From Daejeonella sp. H1SJ63 (GTDB lineage Bacteria; Bacteroidota; Bacteroidia; Sphingobacteriales; Sphingobacteriaceae): DNA of 64,000 bases. Position numbers and translations under genes: made by a program. The stretch's first letter is position 1. Each line of letters starts with the position of its first letter. Below are positions 61,185 to 64,000 of the stretch, in pieces. Where the stretch lies: positions 1 to 64,000 of the forward strand of contig NZ_JARKMZ010000013.1 in assembly GCF_029360775.1 (NCBI RefSeq). Reading direction: 5' to 3'. The notes beneath the pieces were generated by a model. It did no database searches, was not told the DNA's origin, and worked only from the letters and a program-made list of their open reading frames with translations.

Positions 61185-62279
61185 ATGTCATTGTTTCATC
61201 AAATCGCCCTTTCCTGTCTTCCGGGTATCGGTTCAGTACTTGCACGAAGTCTTTTGAGTTATTGCGGAAGTGCCGAAGAAGTATTTAAGTCTAAAAGCAA
61301 ACTACTTGCTAAAATTCCGGGAATAGGTCCTAAAACTCTTGATCAGATATTAAATCACTCCGTTTTCAGCCTTGCTGAGAATGAGCTTAAATTCATTGAG
61401 AAGTTTAAAATAAGTCCATTGTTTATTAGCTCTGAGCAATATCCCAGAAGATTAAGAAATTGTCCGGATGCACCGGTCATGCTGTATTTTAAGGGTAGGG
61501 CAGATCTGAATGTCTCAAAACTGATCAGTATCGTAGGAACAAGGAATGCGAGTGATTACGGACGGGAGATCTGCAGAAATCTGATCGCAGACCTTAAAGA
61601 ATATAATCCTTTGATTGTTAGCGGTCTGGCATATGGTATAGATAGTGCGGCTCACAGGGAAGCATTAAAAAATACGATCCCGACTGTTGGAGTTCTGGCA
61701 CATGGCCTGGATCGTATTTATCCGGCTCAGCACAGGAATATGGCTGAAAAGATGCTTGAATGCGGTGGTTTGATCACTGAATTCATGTCGGGCACTATTC
61801 CCGACCGTGAGAATTTTCCTAAACGTAACCGGATCATTGCCGGACTGAGTGATTTAACTATTGTGGTGGAGGCTAATATTAAAGGCGGGGCATTGATTAC
61901 TGCTGAGCTCGCAAATACGTATAACAGGGATGTATTTGCTTTCCCGGGAAGGATAAATGATGAAAGCAGCAGAGGGTGCAATCATCTGATCAAAACAAAC
62001 CGGGCACACCTGGTTACCGGTATGGCTGATCTCGAATATATCATGGGCTGGAGCAGAGAAGCAGCGAGACCTTTACAGCAACAGCTTAGTCTGCCTGTTA
62101 ACCTGAACGAAGAAGAACGCAAAATAGCAGATATTATTCAGGCACATGGAGAAATAGCTGTAGATGAACTTGCTATGCTGAGTTCGCTTCAGCAAAGCCG
62201 GCTGGCAGTAAATATTTTGGGGATGGAAATGAAGGGGATTGTTATTTCACTGCCCGGAAAGGTATATAAGCTTGCCTGA
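61185..62279 (+). CDS. dprA: DNA-processing protein DprA
   Basis: This 364-residue protein loads RecA onto incoming single-stranded DNA during natural transformation. An N-terminal helix-hairpin-helix region (LAKIPGIGPKTLDQILNH) is followed by the Rossmann domain: GTRNASDYGREI, SGLAYGIDSAAHREAL, GLDRIYPAQHRNMA, PKRNRIIAGLS and GRINDESSRGCNHLI, all DprA signatures. The C-terminal 60 residues form the winged-helix DprA_WH domain. It is convergent with the sixA-like gene, 14 bp apart. Confidence 0.95.
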   Translation: MSLFHQIALSCLPGIGSVLARSLLSYCGSAEEVFKSKSKLLAKIPGIGPKTLDQILNHSVFSLAENELKFIEKFKISPLFISSEQYPRRLRNCPDAPVMLYFKGRADLNVSKLISIVGTRNASDYGREICRNLIADLKEYNPLIVSGLAYGIDSAAHREALKNTIPTVGVLAHGLDRIYPAQHRNMAEKMLECGGLITEFMSGTIPDRENFPKRNRIIAGLSDLTIVVEANIKGGALITAELANTYNRDVFAFPGRINDESSRGCNHLIKTNRAHLVTGMADLEYIMGWSREAARPLQQQLSLPVNLNEEERKIADIIQAHGEIAVDELAMLSSLQQSRLAVNILGMEMKGIVISLPGKVYKLA

Positions 62280-62293
62280 AAGGATGAATCAGA

Positions 62294-62794
62294 TCAGGAT
62301 TCAGTATTCTTTGGATAATCAAAAAATATCAATTCACCTGTACCGCTGCTAAGCATTTTCCATGAGTCAAATGGGAAACGGATAAGTGCCATTCCACAGG
62401 TAGGGATGTTATGGATTGAAGTGTCACAAAATAAATTTACCAGGCATGTCAGTCCCGGGTTATGCCCGATTAAGGCAATAAACTCAGATTGATCATCAAG
62501 TTCATTGATGATTTCAAGAAGAGTAAAGGGAAGTGCATCGTAGATTTCCGGCTCCTGGATGATATCTGAGCTATTGATTCCGAACTCTTTAGCAAAATAC
62601 TCTGCCGTAGTGATAGCTCTTAATGCCGGACTGCTTACGATTTGCTGAGGGATTAAATTCTTATTGACCAGCCTTTTCGCCATCTCAGGCGCGTTTTGAT
62701 GCCCCCTGCTGTTTAAAGGGCGCTTAAAATCCCTGAGGTTTAGATCTCCCCAATCTGATTTTGCATGACGGATTAATAATAAGTGCTTAGCCAT
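62294..62794 (-). CDS. SixA-like histidine phosphatase
   Basis: This 166-residue member of the phosphoglycerate-mutase branch 1 superfamily starts MAKHLLLIRHAKSDW, with the RHxxS motif catalytic His10. The second His lies in FIALIGHNPGLTCL. The size fits the short SixA group, which dephosphorylates phosphohistidine or small phosphates. Its start overlaps the glycosyltransferase 9 gene by 8 bp. Substrate unknown. Confidence 0.88.
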   Translation of the reverse strand: MAKHLLLIRHAKSDWGDLNLRDFKRPLNSRGHQNAPEMAKRLVNKNLIPQQIVSSPALRAITTAEYFAKEFGINSSDIIQEPEIYDALPFTLLEIINELDDQSEFIALIGHNPGLTCLVNLFCDTSIHNIPTCGMALIRFPFDSWKMLSSGTGELIFFDYPKNTES

Positions 62795-63764
62795 TTATTT
62801 TAGTGATAATATCATCCAGATTAATTTTGTTCATACAGTTGAAATGTCCTTTAGGGCAGGTCTCATGACCGATTTTGGAACATGGCCGACAGTTTAAACC
62901 GTTCACCTGAAATATATATGACTCATCTGTTTTATAAGGATACATACCGAATTCAGGTACAGTATTTCCCCATATTGAATATACAGGTTTATTAAATGCT
63001 GCTGCAATATGCATCAAACCTGTGTCATGACTGATTACCTTTTCAGACATCTTAACCAGAAATGCACTCTGATCAAGCTTGAATTTACCACAGGCATTAA
63101 ATACCTGACTTCCGGCAGCATTGGCAATTCGTTCTCCGCGCTCTGCATCTTCCGGCCCGCCGAGTAATACTACCGGAAAGCTTATTTTACTGCAAAGCTC
63201 TGTTAGTTTTTCTTCAGGAAGACGCTTGGTACCATGTTGAGCACCAATTACCATTGCAATGTACCGCTGATGCGATGCAGGAAGCATATCCTTTAATTCA
63301 TACTCTTTTTGCAGAAAATAATCGAGCCCCTGATTATCGTTTTTAACCCCCAGAAATTCTACTGTTTTGAGGTAACGGTCGACAATGTGAACAGGAGGGA
63401 GGACATTCTTTTTTAAATTAACAAGCAGCCATTTTTGCCAGTTGAGCTTGTCAAATGAAGAGGATCTGATACCCAGTTTGGTTTTTATCACTAAGGTTCT
63501 CAGATTATGATGAAGATCGATCACATAATCAAAATTCTCAGGCTTCAATTCATTGATGCAATCTGAGAGCGACTTGTCAAAAATATGAAGCTTATCAATA
63601 TATGGATTAGCAGCAAGAACCGGTTCAAAGGCTTTTTTGGTAAGATAATGCAGTTCAATACCCTCTAATTGTGTTTTTAAACACCTCACTACCGGGCTTG
63701 TCAGAACAATATCTCCGATTGAGCTGAACCTGATTACGAGTATTTTGAGTTTATCGTTTTTCAA
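62787..63764 (-). CDS. glycosyltransferase family 9 (heptosyltransferase-like)
   Basis: This 325-residue GT-B enzyme starts MKNDKLKILVIRFSSIGDIVLTSPVV, the family signature, and later has VVLLGGPEDAERG and SHDTGLMHIAAAFNKPVYSIWG, the donor-binding region. Such enzymes add heptose or related sugars to the LPS core. The start codon is TTG at 63764, 1 bp after the stop of the preceding PolX-type gene. Translational coupling with both neighbours is likely. The donor sugar is inferred from the family. Confidence 0.88.
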   Translation of the reverse strand: MKNDKLKILVIRFSSIGDIVLTSPVVRCLKTQLEGIELHYLTKKAFEPVLAANPYIDKLHIFDKSLSDCINELKPENFDYVIDLHHNLRTLVIKTKLGIRSSSFDKLNWQKWLLVNLKKNVLPPVHIVDRYLKTVEFLGVKNDNQGLDYFLQKEYELKDMLPASHQRYIAMVIGAQHGTKRLPEEKLTELCSKISFPVVLLGGPEDAERGERIANAAGSQVFNACGKFKLDQSAFLVKMSEKVISHDTGLMHIAAAFNKPVYSIWGNTVPEFGMYPYKTDESYIFQVNGLNCRPCSKIGHETCPKGHFNCMNKINLDDIITKING

Positions 63765-63765
63765 A

Positions 63766-64000
63766 TCAATTGCTGTTTTTCTGTTTTACGAAAAATTCAA
63801 GAATCTGCTCAAGATTCATGGCATTAAGGCAGCTTTCTTTGCTTAATCCCCCTTTTCTGGCCATTAAAATGCCATATTTCATGTCGTAAAAGCCTTCATT
63901 ACGATGAGCATCCGGATTGATGGAGAGCATAACACCCTTTGAAACAGCATATTGATGCCATCTCCAGTCGAGATCAAGACGCAGAGGGTTGGCATTTATT
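63766..64000 (-). CDS. C-terminal part of a PolX-type PHP-domain protein (partial, window edge)
   Basis: The minus-strand frame enters from the window end and reads INANPLRLDLDWRWHQYA, then VMLSINPDAHRNEGFYDM and KYGILMARKGGLSKES, ending QKNSN. This is the closing segment of the PHP domain of DNA polymerase X (the His/Asp metal-site part is INPDAH). The catalytic polymerase part lies outside the window. It is directly upstream of, and 1 bp from, the GT9 gene. Confidence 0.85.
   Translation of the reverse strand, partial: INANPLRLDLDWRWHQYAVSKGVMLSINPDAHRNEGFYDMKYGILMARKGGLSKESCLNAMNLEQILEFFVKQKNSN

Noticed and set aside
62280-62293. Terminator between dprA and the sixA-like gene.
   Set aside because: Only a 5-bp dyad GAATC/GATTC is present, too weak to support.
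1-64000. CRISPR arrays, prophage, transposases, rRNA genes and riboswitches.
   Set aside because: No evenly spaced repeats with spacers, no integrase or transposase motifs and no recognisable aptamer were seen.

Overview
The window is a chromosomal stretch of a Bacteroidota bacterium, most likely a Sphingobacteriaceae-type member (lineage inferred from gene content, not tested). The signs are a fused SecDF, a lipoprotein TamA relative (TamL), a long NusB, DUF3276/PUR, DUF5522, leucine dehydrogenase, YbbR next to CoaE, almost no Shine-Dalgarno sequences, and promoters of the Bacteroidota form TTG-N19-TAnnTTTG. It is mostly housekeeping DNA. I see no prophage, insertion sequence, CRISPR array or rRNA operon. 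Two tRNA genes are present (Cys-GCA and Arg-CCG).

Region by region. 1-6.5 kb: a small basic protein, tRNA-Cys, a SpoU/TrmH rRNA methyltransferase overlapping head-to-head with TamL, then a patatin/beta-barrel protein with a small membrane partner. 6.5-12 kb: exported accessory proteins (TraB/ChaN-like, CBM9-like, EEP-family lipoprotein, tandem DUF1080), tRNA-Arg and YchF. 12.2-23.7 kb: an eight-gene minus-strand run for sugar or sugar-acid catabolism (MFS importer, cytochrome-c-type dehydrogenase, ceramidase-like enzyme, exported TIM-barrel isomerase, polysaccharide deacetylase, IlvD/EDD dehydratase, SDR, SMP-30 lactonase). 23.9-32.2 kb: PUR protein, ABC exporter, leucine dehydrogenase, then nusB-DUF1573-yajC and ybbR-coaE-MBL-DUF5522. 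32.2-41.5 kb: MarR, ZIP/PAP2/methyltransferase, glmM, cysteine desulfurase, an SD-led small gene, a Tat-type MBL protein, accD, fba, GNAT.

41.5-51 kb: HMG-CoA lyase, a marR-FNR-ferredoxin-NDH2 redox operon, secDF, folA, thyA, ispE. 51-55.5 kb: a hydrolase remnant, a LapA-like protein, a large metallopeptidase/propeller/barrel protein and an AT-rich gap. 55.5-64 kb: EamA transporter, lptG-like permease, tgt, glycosyltransferase, ECF sigma factor, rsmG, dprA, sixA-like phosphatase, glycosyltransferase 9 and the 3' end of a PolX/PHP gene.

The most interesting points are: a 43-bp dyad whose ends are the -7 boxes of two divergent promoters (glmM and the methyltransferase operon); a 60-codon gene that alone carries a perfect Shine-Dalgarno sequence; a palindrome on the marR promoter that looks like an autoregulatory operator; a Tgt lacking its three zinc cysteines; and the eight-gene sugar operon, which combines periplasmic oxidation with a non-phosphorylating sugar-acid route.
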